Below, piece after piece: positions 23,407-35,264 of a stretch of 64,000 nt of DNA (position 1 is the stretch's first letter; each line of letters opens with the position of its first letter). The stretch is from the NCBI GenBank assembly GCA_950022295.1, contig OX465601.1:178997501-179061500 (forward strand). Direction: 5' to 3'. Below the pieces are notes generated by a model. That model searched no databases and was not told where the DNA came from. It saw only the letters and a program-made list of their open reading frames with translations. A program made the position numbers and the translations under genes. The DNA comes from Bromus sterilis (Eukaryota > Streptophyta > Magnoliopsida > Poales > Poaceae).

Positions 23407-24125
23407 GTTCAGCGTGCTTTTATTTATCTGCTTTTGTCTTACAAACAACTTGGTCAAACTTCAAGTGCGCCCGCTGAGGGACACTTTCATGTAATAACCC
23501 ACATTCGGCCAATCGGCCATGTTTGCTTGTGAACTCCGTTCTTGCTTAGTTATATATGCTATCTTGTCTTTGCGTTTTTAAGCCGATTGCCTTTTTCTTT
23601 GCCTCTTTTCTCTCTTGGTCGATATTCCTGCCAGCCCTATAGCCGACCTACGGTCTGTGATTGGACCAGAGAATAGACCTTGAAGGAAATTTTGACAAGT
23701 ACTTCTAGGCTCTCAGTTTTTCACGTAAAGGTAAGGTTGTGTGGACGGGCCGATTGCAACCTGCCGACTGTTGGCCAGCTCGTCTGGTCCCAATCGGTTG
23801 CGTCAGATGTCGGCTAAGTCCTAACTAGGTATACTTTAGAGTACGAATTGTCCGATTGATGATTCCGCTCGGCCACGTTCACCCGACATTACAGCCGACC
23901 TATAGTCAGCATTCAGTTTGAACTGACATTCACAAACCCCATCGCTCTTCTTGCTCTCAAGTATACCCATTTCTGGGCAACCGACCAGTCCCCGGGTCCA
24001 CTTTTGCCAACCTCGGGACTTGGAAATGAATGCACAAATTTTTATAACTCCTGCCGAATGCAATATCATGGACGCACGGCTATTCTCATTGATAGTATTT
24101 CAAAGGGGGAATACAACGATACCGC
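23407..24125. other. Spacer between antisense gene and Tat integrase
   Basis: About 720 bp separating two genes that end tail to tail. It holds AT-rich sequence and scattered GCCGAT/CCGATTGC words typical of this element. I see no coding region or structured repeat. Confidence 0.6.
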
Positions 24126-25388
24126 TCAACTGTAAAACGGGCACAACTGCTCGGCGTTCCAGGGACACTCCGTTTCTTGTCCTGAAGTATCCACATATCG
24201 GGTCGGCTTTCTGCAATCGATGAGGCAGTATGCATTGTTCTTCAGTGCCCGACTGACGACGAATGGACCTTCACAAGGAGAGGATAACTTTTGTTGGCCA
24301 TCCGATTTATGGATTCGGCGTAGCACCAAGTCACCCTCACGAAAAGCTAGGGGACGGATCTTCTTGTTGTGGTACTGACGCAGCTTCTGCTGGTATATTG
24401 CCGATCTGGACAGGGCCAGGAGACATGCTTCTTCTCTTAGATCAACACCATCCTCTCGAGCTTCCTTGGCTTTTGCCTCCGTGTACATGGCGTGACGAGG
24501 TGATTCAAACTCGATATCAAAAGGAATGATTGCCTCCGCACCATATACGAGGAAGAAGGGAGGGAATCCAGTTGAGCGGTTCGGTGTGGTACACAGACTC
24601 CAAAGCACTGCTGGTAACTCGTCGAGCCAAGCTCCAGGTGCTCTTTCCAGTGGTTCCACCAATCTTGGCTTGATCCCAGATAAGATGAGTCCATTTGCTC
24701 GCTCTGCTTGACCATTTGACTGGGGGTGAGCTACGGATGCCACATCCAGCCGAATGCCCTGCTGGGAGGCGTACCGAGCTAGTGCCCCTTTTGCAAAGTT
24801 TGTGCCATTATCAGTGATGATGTTGTTCGACACTCCATATCTGATTGTGATGTCTACAATGAACTTGACCGCAGTCGGTCCGTCTAGCTTCTTCATCGGC
24901 CTTGCCTCAATCCACTTGGTGAACTTGTCCACTACCACCAACAAATGTGTCATGCCACCTCTGGCTGTCTTGAATGGTCCGACCATGACCAGCCCCCAAA
25001 CTGCGAACGTCCATGTGATTGGAATGGTCTTGAGTGCTGAGGCTGGTAAGTGACTCTTGGCCTTGAATCTTTGACACCCATTACAGTGCTTGACTAGCTC
25101 TTCTGCCGCTGCTTTCGCAGTCGTCCAGTAGAAACCATGGAGGAAAGCCTTGGCAACTATTGTTGTAGCTGATGCGTGGTGACCACACTCTCCTTGGTGG
25201 ATGTCCCGCAGCAGCTCGAGCCCCTTGTCCTGTTCCACGCAGCGCTGGAAAACACCAGTCGCATTTCGATGCACTAGCTCATTGTTGATGATGGTGTATG
25301 CTCCATATCGGCGCTGGATTTGCCGAGCTTCCACTTCATCTTGGGGGAGTGTGTCGTCCACCAAAAAATTATGTTTGGTTCTGCCCAT
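24126..25388 (-). pseudogene. pol: Minus-strand Tat integrase
   Basis: A 420-codon open stretch. The zinc-binding motif reads H-H-A-S ... C-N-G-C near the N-terminal third. Of the catalytic triad, the second aspartate (I-T-D-N-G; plus-strand 24810-24812) and the glutamate (24702-24704) are present with DD35E spacing. The first position (24987-24989) is valine in G-L-V-M-V-G-P, where the plus-strand Tat at 34.35 kb has G-L/L-D-M-V-G-P. This would abolish strand transfer. The C-terminal part carries the basic, GPF-like domain, with no chromodomain, as expected for Tat. The ATG at 25388 is only the start of the open stretch, because the natural protein is part of a polyprotein. Confidence 0.85.
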
Positions 25389-26104
25389 GATGGTGCGACC
25401 ACAATTACCATTACAGCAACAGCTTCTGGTTCTAGTTGTTCGGCTTCTTCTACTGTCAGCTCGGAGGAGGAGAAGCCAATTGCATCTTGCATGACCACAT
25501 CAGTCCCCGAGCTGACGCCAGCAGCCCCTGGTTCGCAATCGGCAGCCCCTGGTGCGGCCAAATGCTTCGCCAATTTTTGCTCTTTTTCCACTCTTTGTGC
25601 TTCAAGTTCTACCATCTTCAGGTCGGCCGGAATAAAGATGGACTCTGATTCTGGGGAAGGCTTGATAGATGTTTTCTGAATGTTCTCCAAAGAAACGCCT
25701 GCTGGAATTTCTTTTTTGGTGGATCCCAACTTGGACAGTGCATTTGTTCCTTCATTCTCACCTCGGGGAACGTGATGGAACTCACAGCCTTCAAAGAAAC
25801 CAGATAGCTGGTGCACAAGGAATCTGTAGCTTTCCATGTTTGCATCTTTTGCATCCCAAGTGCCAGTGCATTGCTGCACCACCAGATCAGAATCTCCATA
25901 ACACAGAATCCGCCAATTGCCGATCTCTTTGGCCAATCGGATACCATGAACTAGTGCTTCGTATGCAGCCACATTGTTTGACGCCGCAAAATGGATTTTC
26001 AATACATATCTGAGCTTGTCACCCTTTGGAAAAGTGAGAACAATGCCATCCCCTAGTTCGGTCATCATCTTGGAGCCATCAAAGTGCATCTTCCATAAAT
26101 GGGA
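25274..26104 (-). pseudogene. pol: Minus-strand Tat second RNase H (archaeal type) and linker
   Basis: It reads F-D-G-S-K, A-A-Y-E-A-L-V-H-G and Y-G-D-S-D-L-V-V-Q, the D-E-D catalytic signature of the plant-type additional RNase H that Tat elements carry besides the one fused to RT. The following ~100 codons are an acidic, Ala/Glu-rich linker to the integrase. The frame overlaps the integrase stretch by ~115 bp in another phase, indicating a frameshift in this region. Confidence 0.8.
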
Positions 26105-26122
26105 GTCCGGAAAGGGGGGCTC

Positions 26123-27443
26123 CTATTGAGTTTCTACCCAATCAACTAGGAAATCTGCCAAAGCTTGGGACTTGACTGAAGTATGTGGTTCATATTTGAT
26201 ACCGTGAGTTGCAATCTCTATGGCCCATTTTTCCACTCTTCCAGATGCATCCCGATTGCCTATGATTTTTGCCAGTGGCGCCGAGCTGACAACTGTGATC
26301 GGATGTGCTTGGAAATAGGGCTTGAGTCTCTTTGCCGCCATGTATACACCATAGCACATCTTATGGTAGTGAGGGTAGTTCTTCCCTGAGGGCGAAAGCA
26401 CTTCACTGACATAATATACTGGTCTCTGGACCAATTGTGCTCTATCCTTTTCAGGACGCTCGACTACCATGACAATACTGACCACCCGAGTGGTTGCTAC
26501 AATGTACAAAATCATCGGCTCTTTCTCAATCGGAGTTTCCACACTGGAGCAGTGGACAGGATACGCTTGAGCTCTTTGAATGCCTCATCTGCTTTCGGAG
26601 TCCATGTGAATTTGTCCGTCTTCTTCATCATTTGGTATAGGGGAATTGCTTTCTCTCACAGCCGACTGAGGAATCGGCTGAGCGATGTTAGGCATCCGGT
26701 GAACTTCTGGACATCTTTGAGGTTCCTGGGCTTCTCCATCCGCTCAATTGTTGCAATCTTCTCGGGGTTTCACTCGATTCCTCTTTCGAACACCAGAAAT
26801 CTGACCAGCTTTCCGGCTGGCACGCCGAACACACATTTCTCTGGATTGAGCTTGATCTTGTATGCATGCAAATTTGCGAATGTTTCTCTGAGGTCATCCA
26901 GTAAAGTTGACCCTTGCACTGACTTGACCACAAGGTCATCTACATATACATGAATTTTCCGACCTAACTGAGGTTGGACGCATCGCTGCATAGTACGCTG
27001 ATAAGTCGCGCCGCCATTTTTCAAGCCAAAGGCCAGAAAGGGGTGGTAAATGCAGTCTTTATTTGATCGTCTACAGCAAGTTTAATCTGGTGATAGCCAG
27101 CTGTGGCATCCAGAAAACATAAGAGCTGACAGCCAACCGTAGAATCAATCACTTGATCAATACGGGGCAACGCAAAAGGATCCTTGGGGCAGGCCTTATT
27201 CAGGAGAGTGTAATCTATACACATGCGCCAAGTTCCATTCTTATTCAGAACCAGAATTGGATTTGCTAACCAGTCTGGGTAGAACACTTCCTTGATGAAT
27301 CCTGCTGCGAGCAACTTGGTGATCTCTTCACCGATTGCTCTTCTCTTGTCCTCTGAAAAGCGTCGAAGTGGCTGCTTGATCGGCTTGGATCCAGGTCCGA
27401 TGTGAAGCTTGTGCTCGGCAAGTTCCCTCGGTACTCCAGGCAT
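26123..27443 (-). pseudogene. pol: Minus-strand Tat reverse transcriptase and connection domain
   Basis: RT fingers and palm are at 27443-27021 (W-R-M-C-I-D-Y, L-P-R-I-D-Q). The catalytic Y-V-D-D is at about 26939-26950 in the next open stretch (27024-26770). A frameshift or small deletion at ~27020 separates them, and the segment 26770-26542 continues in yet another frame. The part to 26123 is the RT-linked RNase H-like connection domain (Q-R-P-V-Y-Y-V-S, A-L-A-D-F-L-V). Several frame breaks make it non-functional. Confidence 0.8.
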
Positions 27444-27506
27444 GTCCTGCGGGGACCATGCAAAGATTTCCCGGTTCTCACGGAGGAACTCGACGAGCTC
27501 GCCTTC

Positions 27507-28230
27507 CTATTTTCTGCTAAGCCCGGCCCCAATGATGACGCGCTTGCTCGGGTCGGAGGGGTCCAGAGCAATCCTCTTGTGGTCCTTGGCTGCCTGAAAT
27601 GCAGTCTCATCGTCCGATCTCTTGGTATTCATGCTCGGCATGGGTGCTTTCATCTGAGCTTGGGCCATTGCTACGACCTTGTCGAGCTGGCGTCGTTCTG
27701 CATCGATGACCAGGGAATCGGCCAGCTTGGAGCCGGCGGATAAACACTCTAGTGACTTCTTGTAGTCACCGCACACAGTGATGGGACCATTCGGCCCTGG
27801 AAGCTTCATCTTCAGGTAGGGCTGGAGCACATTGAACATGAACTTGGTGATTGCAGGCGATCCGAGCAGAAGATGGTATGGGCTGCTCAGATCAGCCACC
27901 TTGAACCAGATCGGCTCTCGGCGCAAAATTTTCCTCTGAACCAAACACTACCTCCAGCCGAATGTGGCCCAAAGGAGTACATGAAAGGCCGGGCACTATA
28001 CCATGAAAGATGGTCCTGCTGGGTTCCAACTCTCTCTCACTGATGCCGAGCTTGATCATTGTCTCACGATACAGAATGTTGATGGCGCTGCGTCCATCAA
28101 TGAGAGTTATGGTGAACTTGCATGAATACTCTGGCGCTGCCACAATTGCATCTACCACAAGTGCGTAACTTCCTGGGTTTGGCATCACGCTCGGGTGGTC
28201 CTCTGGGCCCCATGAAATGACTGCTGGCAT
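27507..28230 (-). pseudogene. pro: Minus-strand Tat protease region
   Basis: The active-site segment reads L-I-D-G-R-S-A-I-N-I, where the Tat consensus and the plus-strand Tat at 31.36 kb have D-G-G-S-S; glycine to arginine is a likely damaging change. The flanking segment reads H-L-L-L-G-S-P-A (a decayed L-L-G-R-P). Two overlapping open stretches in different phases (28230-27892 and 27944-27507) show a frameshift near 27920. Confidence 0.75.
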
Positions 28231-28295
28231 AGTGGCATTGACTGCCTACTCTCGGGCTCTCCGACTGCCCTTGTCATACGACTCGCTGGTGAAGA

Positions 28296-29731
28296 TCATA
28301 TATGCCGCGTCCTGGCGCGGGAAAAGCTGACGTGCATTTGGTGGTGGTGGACCTGGGGGTGGGGGTGGGGGAGGTTTCCTCCTCCTCCTTTCAACGAACG
28401 TTCTACCCAGATGCATTGCCGAGTGGTATGGGATGCGGGCTTGCCAACTCCACTATGCATTTTGCATGGCTGGTTCATCATGTCTTCGACAGTGTATGGG
28501 GGCCTGATCAGGCCCTGTGGTCTTTCTGCAGGTTTCTGCCTCCGACTGCCTCCCGTAGCCCCTTGTTCATCCTGCTGCTGAACTACCGCCACCTGCCGAT
28601 TACCATATTGGCCATCCGGCTGCTCATCCTTCCTCTTATTGAAGCATGTGTTGTTGTTGTTGAAGTTGGGGGTGTTGTTGTTGTTGAAGTTGTTGTTGCG
28701 CTGCATCTCGCACCTCTCGCGCCGATTGGGACCATTCGGCCCTCCTGCTTCTGCCGATTGCTGCTGCTGCTGTCCAGAGGACTGCCCTTGGATGAAACCG
28801 CTAGGACTCAGTTGGATCGGGCGCATTGCAGCATCAGATGTGGCGAATGGATTTGTTATTCTCATCAGATCGGGCAAAGATGTGATCTCCTTGCACAGGA
28901 GCTTGTGCTTCAACAGTGACCCATCCAAGCAGCCGTCAGTAAAGTACTGGATGGCTTGGATCTCGTGAACTCCCTCGCAAGTGTTTCTAAGCTTGATCCA
29001 CCGCTGAAGGTAATCGCGAAGGGGCATGTCCTTTCCTTGTATACATAATGCCAGGTCCCGGGGAAGACCTGGGCGCTCATACGTGCCGGTGAAGTTGCGA
29101 ACAAACGCATCATCAAAATCCTTCCAGCAATTGATGCTATTGCTGGGCAAACTATTCAACCAGGACCGAGCTGAACCTTGAAGCATGAGTGGTGCATAGC
29201 AAAATGCAACACGCTGACTGCCTCCTGCGATGCCGACTGCGGTCATATAATCGACCAGCCAATCCTCTGGCTTGACTGATCCATTGTACTTGGGGTGTCC
29301 CTGGGCAATGTGAAGCCTTTGGGGAACTTCTCTTGCCGAATGTGCGGGCCGAAACAGGCCGGACCCGCTGGTGCATTGTCTACTGGCTTCTTATCTTGCT
29401 GCAGCTGCTAGATAAGGCGCCTTGCATCATTGTCCGCGATTGCTCGGGGACCTAAACGCTGACTCATCGCCGGCCGAACTGATGCCGCCGGTTGCTCGTG
29501 ATGCCTGCTGTTGACTGCTGGCTCTTCCCTCCGACTGCCTCCTGCAGCCCCTTGATTCCTCTGACTGTGGTGCAAACTGCCATGCGGCGACGATACCTGC
29601 TTCTGCTGCCGAGGTGGCGCATTAGGCTGGTTTGCACCCGCAATTTCCCGAGCTGATCTTGATGCTACTGGCCCTTGCTGCTCGGTGGCCGCCTTTTGCT
29701 GTTGGCTTGTTACTGCTAGAAGGTCGCGCAT
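28296..29731 (-). pseudogene. gag: Minus-strand Tat gag
   Basis: The capsid segment (29246-~28850) includes A-R-S-W-L-N-S-L-P and F-V-R-N-F-T-G-T-Y, typical of the retrotransposon gag family. A Gln/Asn-rich tract follows, with two poly-Asn stretches encoded at ~28640-28700. Near the end P-C-x2-H ... H-T-T-R-Q-C is an atypical zinc-knuckle-like signature seen in Tat gags. The N-terminal stretch (29731-29408) is in a different phase from the capsid, so at least one frameshift lies at ~29250-29400. Upstream sequence is cut off at 29737. Confidence 0.75.
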
Positions 29732-29737
29732 TCGGCA

Positions 29738-30186
29738 TGTGACGAGGGGGTGACCCCACGACTCCTATGGATGGGCCTACCCGGTGTACCCAAAGACAGA
29801 AGGCCCACAAGGATGCCGCCTGGACCCAGCCTTGGCCCACTAGTGGCACCGACGTAGGAGTCTGCGACTCATAAGGAAGGTGCAAACCTGCCGTACGGTA
29901 CAAGCTTAGGGTTAGGAAATATTATCTGTAATCTGGGACGGACTCCCCGAGACCTTGCCGACTATATAAAGGCTAGGAGAGGAGACATCAAGATCAACCA
30001 ATACACAATCTGTAACCCTAGCCTTGTGCGCACTAGCCTTGGCCTTCCCTGTAATCACATCTCCAAGCAATAATATCGAGCAGGAATGTCTCCTCCTGTT
30101 AGCCGATGAGCTATCGTCCAACCTGTGCCTCTCCTGACTAACCCAGGGTCCCTGACCATGGGATTTGCCAGGGTTGATCCCCGTCA
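29738..30186 (+). repeat. 5' LTR of the plus-strand Tat element
   Basis: It runs from TGTGACGAGG to CCGTCA, followed two bases later by the primer site. A TATA box (TATATAAAG, 29963-29971) is well placed for the promoter. The exact 5' boundary could be 29740. Confidence 0.8.
29963..29971 (+). promoter_or_regulatory. TATA box of plus-strand Tat LTR
   Basis: TATATAAAG about 225 bp into the LTR, followed by a purine-rich region; transcription would start near 29995 (inference). Confidence 0.65.
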
Positions 30187-30188
30187 AT

Positions 30189-30204
30189 TGGCGCCGTCTG
30201 TGGG
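30189..30204 (+). promoter_or_regulatory. Tat-type primer-binding site
   Basis: TGGCGCCGTCTGTGGG directly after the LTR. This is the primer site typical of grass Tat elements and clearly different from the Met-tRNA-type site of A, C and D. I do not assign the tRNA. Confidence 0.75.
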
Positions 30205-31132
30205 AACTACACAGGTTGGAATTACGATCTCGGCGGTTCCGTCTTCAGCAAGCCACAACTCAAGAGCAAGAACCAGATCCAATCCACCCGGAGAATTCAA
30301 GATCACGTCAAACATCTCTGCCGCCCCATCAAGATCGCTCGGTCTGCAGCTGTGCCAAGACAATTACTACGTCCGCAACCGAGCCCACCGCCAGCGAAGG
30401 AAAAATCGACGACTCGAAAGAAAGGCATGAGGGTTCTACGCAGAGATCCCGATCGACGAACTACAGCACGAAGCAGAGGACCTGCCGACCACTCGACGAC
30501 CCACCGCCACCCAGGCACCCGCCGCACAACAAGACATCAAATCCGAGCTCGAGATCAGCGATCGTCAAGATCATCGCCAACGAAGAAGAAATCAACGACC
30601 TAGAAGACAGGCGCGAGTATTCTACGAAGAGACCCCACTCGACGAGTCGCACTATACAGCTACGCGCTCGCCGACCACTCGACGACCCGCCGCCGCGCGG
30701 ACAGCTGTCGCCCCCCAGGACAGCGACCCTGAGACTCAGACCGGCGAATACTACGACCCAGATCGAAGACCAGACGAATTCTCCAACCTCATAAAGAACC
30801 AGAATCTGAGCGAGGGGATCGAAATCGACCCGCGAGTCCACGAGCACCCGGCGGATCACGCGCAGATCTTCCGAATCTCAAGGAGGAAACGGCACGCCCG
30901 ATCCAGCAAACTCACGGTCAGGGAGCAGCTAGAAGGACCCTGCACGATCCACTACTTCGAAGACGACCAGGGATACATCAGATCGGGTCACACTCTAGGA
31001 GACTTCCGCCTGTTCAACGAACTCGCCGACAGCCTCAAGAAGGAAAAACAACGAGAATCCAAGCGCACTCGACGAACCGAGCAGTCGCCGACTCCAAGTC
31101 CTGAAACACGCTACAACCCGCCTCAAGGACAG
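30205..31132 (+). pseudogene. gag: Reduced gag of plus-strand Tat
   Basis: An open frame without an ATG is readable from about 30611 and continues into the protease stretch. It is Arg/Glu-rich and includes L-E-G-P-C-T-I-H ... G-H-T, corresponding to the C-terminal zinc-knuckle-like segment of the minus-strand Tat gag, with the last cysteine replaced. I cannot find a capsid domain: only ~1 kb separates the primer site from the protease, so a large part of gag seems deleted. The segment 30205-30610 is low-complexity Arg/Pro/Ser-rich in all frames. Confidence 0.55.
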
Positions 31133-31576
31133 GTGTGCACGATCCAAGAAGGCAAGGTATCGCAAGCTCAACAGGACGCCTACGCCCTGCAAGCCAGTGC
31201 AGCCGAGAACCTAAACACAGTCGAAGTCTACCAGCTACACAACGCAGAAACTAGTATCACGTTCTCCCAGAGCGATCACCCGCCTGGAGTCCCAAGGCCG
31301 GGGCACGCGCCCCTGGTACTCGATGCTCAAATCGGAGGGTACGACATGGACGGAATCTTCATGGACGGAGGCAGCAGCATGAACATAATCTTCGTCAGCA
31401 CCCTACACAAGATGTTGATCCCACGATCCGTATGGAAAAAATCAAGCACCGTGTTATACGGAGTAGTACCAGGAGAAGCGGCCACTTTCCTTGGAATAAT
31501 CGAGCTCGAATTTGTCTTTGGCAGCAGACGCAATTTCGCAAGACACACCCTCGAGTTCGAAGTACTCGACTGGTAG
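31133..31576 (+). pseudogene. pro: Plus-strand Tat protease
   Basis: The active-site segment reads F-M-D-G-G-S-S-M-N-I-I (around 31360-31390), the Tat-type aspartic protease signature. It is in the same frame as the gag remnant upstream and the RT downstream, and ends in TAG at 31574-31576. Confidence 0.8.
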
Positions 31577-33108
31577 TCGCAATACCACGCCATACTGGGA
31601 CGTCCAGCGTTCGCGCAATTCATGGCGGTTCCGCACTACGCCTACCTCAAACTCAAGATGCCAGGATCCGCGGGCGTCATTACAGTCAACGGAAGCTTCA
31701 CCAAATCAGACCAATGTGATCGCGATTTCCACAAAGTTTCCGACACCTTTGGAGCCGAGCAAGAACTCACAGAAATAGCCATAGAGACAGACAAAAGTAT
31801 CTTTCCGCTAACAAGTCGAAGCGAGTCAAAAGAGTATGGGCGAGACTTTAGGATCGATAGCGACACGGTCACCTACCAGGTCCACCCGACAGACCCAGAA
31901 AAAACAGTCCGCATGTACACCCACCTCCCGGAAGAGCAAGCAACTGCCCTCATCGCTTTCCTCCGTGAAGAATGGGAAATCTGTGCCTGGTGCCCAGCCG
32001 ACATGCCAGGAGTACCGCGTGAGTTCGCGGAACATGCGCTGCGTATCAAGCCAAACACCAAGCTAGTGAAGCAAGCACTACGAAGATTCTCAGAACCCAA
32101 GCGCAGAGCAATCGGGGAGGAAGTCAACCGACTACTCGACGCTCAATTCATCCGAGAGACGAAGAAAGCCACTTGGATCGCCAACCCTGTGTTGGTCCCC
32201 AAGAAATACACAGACGTGCTACGAATGTGCGTCGACTACGGGCCAGTCAACAAACACTGCCCAAAGGATCACTTTCCCCTGCCAAGAATCAATCAGATAA
32301 TCGACTCGACAGCAGGATGCGATCTACTATCGTTCCTCGATGTCTACTCAGGATACAATCAGATCAGAATGAAGGAAGAAGACGAAGAGCATACATCATT
32401 CCTCACCGCTTACGGCGTATTTTGCTACAGGACAATGCCCTTCGGACTCAAGAACGCCGGTGCCACATACCAGCGGATGATGCAAGCCTGCTTGAAAGAG
32501 CAAATCGGAAGAAACGTGCAAGTCTACATGGACGACATCGTCATCAAAACTTCAGTGCAAACACGCTACTCCACGACCTGCGCGAGACCTTCGCAGCGCT
32601 CAACAAGTACATAATCAAGCTCAACCCGAAGAAGTGCGCATTCGGCGTCCCAGCTGGAAAGTTGCTCGGGTACATGGTCTCCGCTCGAGGAATGGAAGCG
32701 AACCCCGAGAAAGTTTAAGCAATCGCCGGGATGCAGGAGCCAATCGACATCAAAGGCGTATAGCAGCTCACCGGAAGACTCACAGCCTTAAGTCGTTTCA
32801 TCAGCAGATTGGGAGAGCGCACACTTCCATTCTACCAGCTGCTCAGAAAAGGGGAGAAATTCGAGTGGACCAAAGAAGCCCGCAAAGCATTCACGGACCT
32901 GAAGAAGACACTCTCGACCCCACCTATCTTGGCGGTACCCAAAGAACGAGAAAAGTTGTACCTCTATGTGGCAGCACGCAATAGTGTGGTAAGCACAGCA
33001 CTCGTCGTCGAGCGCACAGAAGAAGGCAAGGTCCAGAGCATACAAAGGCCGATCTACTACCTCAGCATGCTCTTGACAAAATCCCAGCAGCGGTACCCGC
33101 ACTACTAG
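31577..33108 (+). pseudogene. pol: Plus-strand Tat reverse transcriptase and connection domain
   Basis: It contains the RT fingers (L-R-M-C-V-D-Y) and the catalytic Y-M-D-D at 32525-32536. A frameshift at ~32555-32570 moves the rest of the thumb and the RT-linked RNase H-like segment (32565-33108) into another frame. Stops are at 32716-32718, 32761-32763 and 33106-33108. The active-site residues themselves are intact. Confidence 0.82.
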
Positions 33109-34305
33109 AAGTTACTGCTGGCCATCATCACGACCTCAAGAAAGGTGTCGCACTACTTCGACGAACACCCTATCACAATCGTGAGCAGCGCACCACTCGC
33201 GGACATCCTCAACAACCCCGGAGCGACTAGGCGAGTCACCGAGTGGAACATTGAGCTCAGCCCGCGGGACCTGCAGTTCAAGCACCCAACAGCAATCAAG
33301 GCCCAAGTCCTCCCAGATTTTCTGGTCGAGTGGACGGAGGTCCTGACACCAGGCCCCCCGGACCTATCGAACTCATGGACAATGTTTTTCGATGGGTCTA
33401 AAAGACAGCAAGTAGCCGGAGCAGGAGTCGATCTGGACTCCCCCAAAGGAACGAAGCTCAAATACGTCCTCCAGATCAACTTCAGCCACGCCTCCAACAA
33501 AGAAGCCGAATACGAGCCACTGATCTATGGCATGCGCATGGCCAAAACATGCGGCGCCACTCGCCTCATAATCTACGGGGACTCCAACCTAGTCGTCCAG
33601 CAGGCGATGAAAGACTGGAATGTAGTAGCCGACAACATGGCGGCCTATCAGAAGCTCTACAACACGCTCGAAGGAAGTTTCAACGGTTGTGAGCTCAATT
33701 ATATCCCCAGAATAAACAACACAGAAGCCGACGAACTTGCAAACATCGGCTCGACTCGAGGACCAGTACCACCCGGTGTCTTCCTCGAAAGCATCAGCCA
33801 GAGATCCATCAAGATAAAAACAGCAGCACTCGAGGCAGCTGGAGATGACGACACCACTGAGCCAGCACAGGTGGCATCAGCGAGCCCATCCGAAGGCAAC
33901 AGCAGCCAAGCGGTCGAGTCTACAGATCCAACAGCACTCGAAGGACCAGTGTGGACAAAACCGTTTCTCCGATTCCTAATCGAAGGCACGCTACCGCAAG
34001 ACGTTTCAGAATCTCGGCACATCAGTCGTCGATCCAAGGCATTCACAGTGATCAACAGACAGTTATACAAGCGCAGCATCACCCAAATACTCCAAAAGAG
34101 CATCCACAAAGAAGACAGCAAAGCCCTACTTCTTAAAATCCACGAGGGTACCTGTGGGCACCACGCGAGCAGTCGAGTGCTCGTGTCCAAAGGATTCCGA
34201 GCAGGGTTTTATTGGCCCACTGCGATGAAAAACCAAGAAGACATCGTGCGGCGTTGCATCGCATGTCAAAAAATCGCCAGCAGACCGCACGCTCCAGCCT
34301 CATAA
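33109..34305 (+). pseudogene. pol: Plus-strand Tat second RNase H and integrase zinc domain
   Basis: The additional RNase H reads F-F-D-G-S-K, Y-E-P-L-I-Y-G and Y-G-D-S-N-L-V-V-Q, so its three acidic residues are present. A Glu/Thr/Ser-rich linker leads to the integrase H2C2 domain (G-H-H-A-S ... C-I-A-C-Q). A stop at 34303-34305 separates it from the catalytic core, in the same frame. Confidence 0.82.
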
Positions 34306-34974
34306 CTCAATACAATACCACTATCATGGCCGTTCGCCACCTGTAGACTCGACATGGTGGGACCTCTCAAGAAATCATCAAAGGGAGGAAGAACTCACCT
34401 GCTAGTAGCAGTCGACAAGTTCACCAAGTGGATCGAAGCAGTGCCCATCACCAGCTCCACAGCCCTCACGGCAGTGAATTTTATCAAATCAATAATCTTC
34501 AGGTTCGGAGTACCACAAAACATCAGCACGGACAACGGTACGAACTTCACAGCGGCAGAATTCCAGAACTTCTGCGAAGAACTGGGCATCAAAATCAACT
34601 ACGCATCAGTCGCGCACCCGCAGTCCAACGGCCAGGTGGAAAAAGCAAATGGCCTCGTATGCGGAGGTATCAAAAAATGGCTCCTTGCACCACTCGAGAA
34701 GGCCGCATGCAACTGGATAGAAGAACTCCCTGCAGTACTATGGAGCCTGCGCACTACCCCAAATACCGCAACCCAGTACACACCTCTATTCATGGTGTAC
34801 GGGTCGGAGGCAGTGCTACCACATGACCTCAAATTTGGGGCGCCCCAGATCTCGGGGTACGAGGAAGAGGAAGCAGAAGAAGCACTACAAGATGACAAGG
34901 ATACAGCAGACGAAGCAAGAGACACGGCCCTAGCAAGGTCAGAGGGGTACCAGGACAAGTTGCGCACTTACTAA
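34306..34974 (+). pseudogene. pol: Plus-strand Tat integrase core
   Basis: The core reads L-D-M-V-G-P (first aspartate), S-T-D-N-G-T-N-F (second) and S-N-G-Q-V-E-K-A-N (glutamate), so the catalytic triad is intact. It ends at 34972-34974, with a degraded C-terminal domain readable in other frames to ~35190. The region 34975-35260 holds this decayed tail and the start of the 3' untranslated region. Confidence 0.82.
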
Positions 34975-35264
34975 AGCAGCCGCCTGCGCACCAGAACCTT
35001 CAACAAAGCGACCTTGTCCTATGGCTCATACAAGAGAAAGTCCACAAGCTTTCCCCCCAATGGGAAGGACCGTTCATAATCTCAGAAGTCATAGGAGGAG
35101 GCACCTATAGACTGAAGAACCCGAAGACTGACGAGGACGTGGGAAATCCATGGAACGTAGCGAATATACGCATGTTCTACCCATAGTCTCCACTAGTCAT
35201 GCTCAACTGGCAGCTCATGTAACCCTTCAACGTAATAAAATGATGTTGCCCAAATACTACCACC

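Larger units (their letters stand above)
17750..29737 (-). mobile_element. Decayed Tat-type Gypsy element (minus strand), 5' end missing
   Basis: Read on the minus strand: gag (29731-28296), protease, RT, RNase H, a second RNase H domain, integrase (to 24126), a 5.5-kb 3' region with an opposite-strand gene, then the 3' LTR (18598-17750). Two RNase H domains, a D-G-G-S-type protease site and an antisense gene are hallmarks of the Tat/Retand group. No 5' LTR or primer site is present: sequence stops at 29737, where a plus-strand Tat LTR begins. Frameshifts, stops and a lost integrase catalytic residue make it non-functional. Confidence 0.85.
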
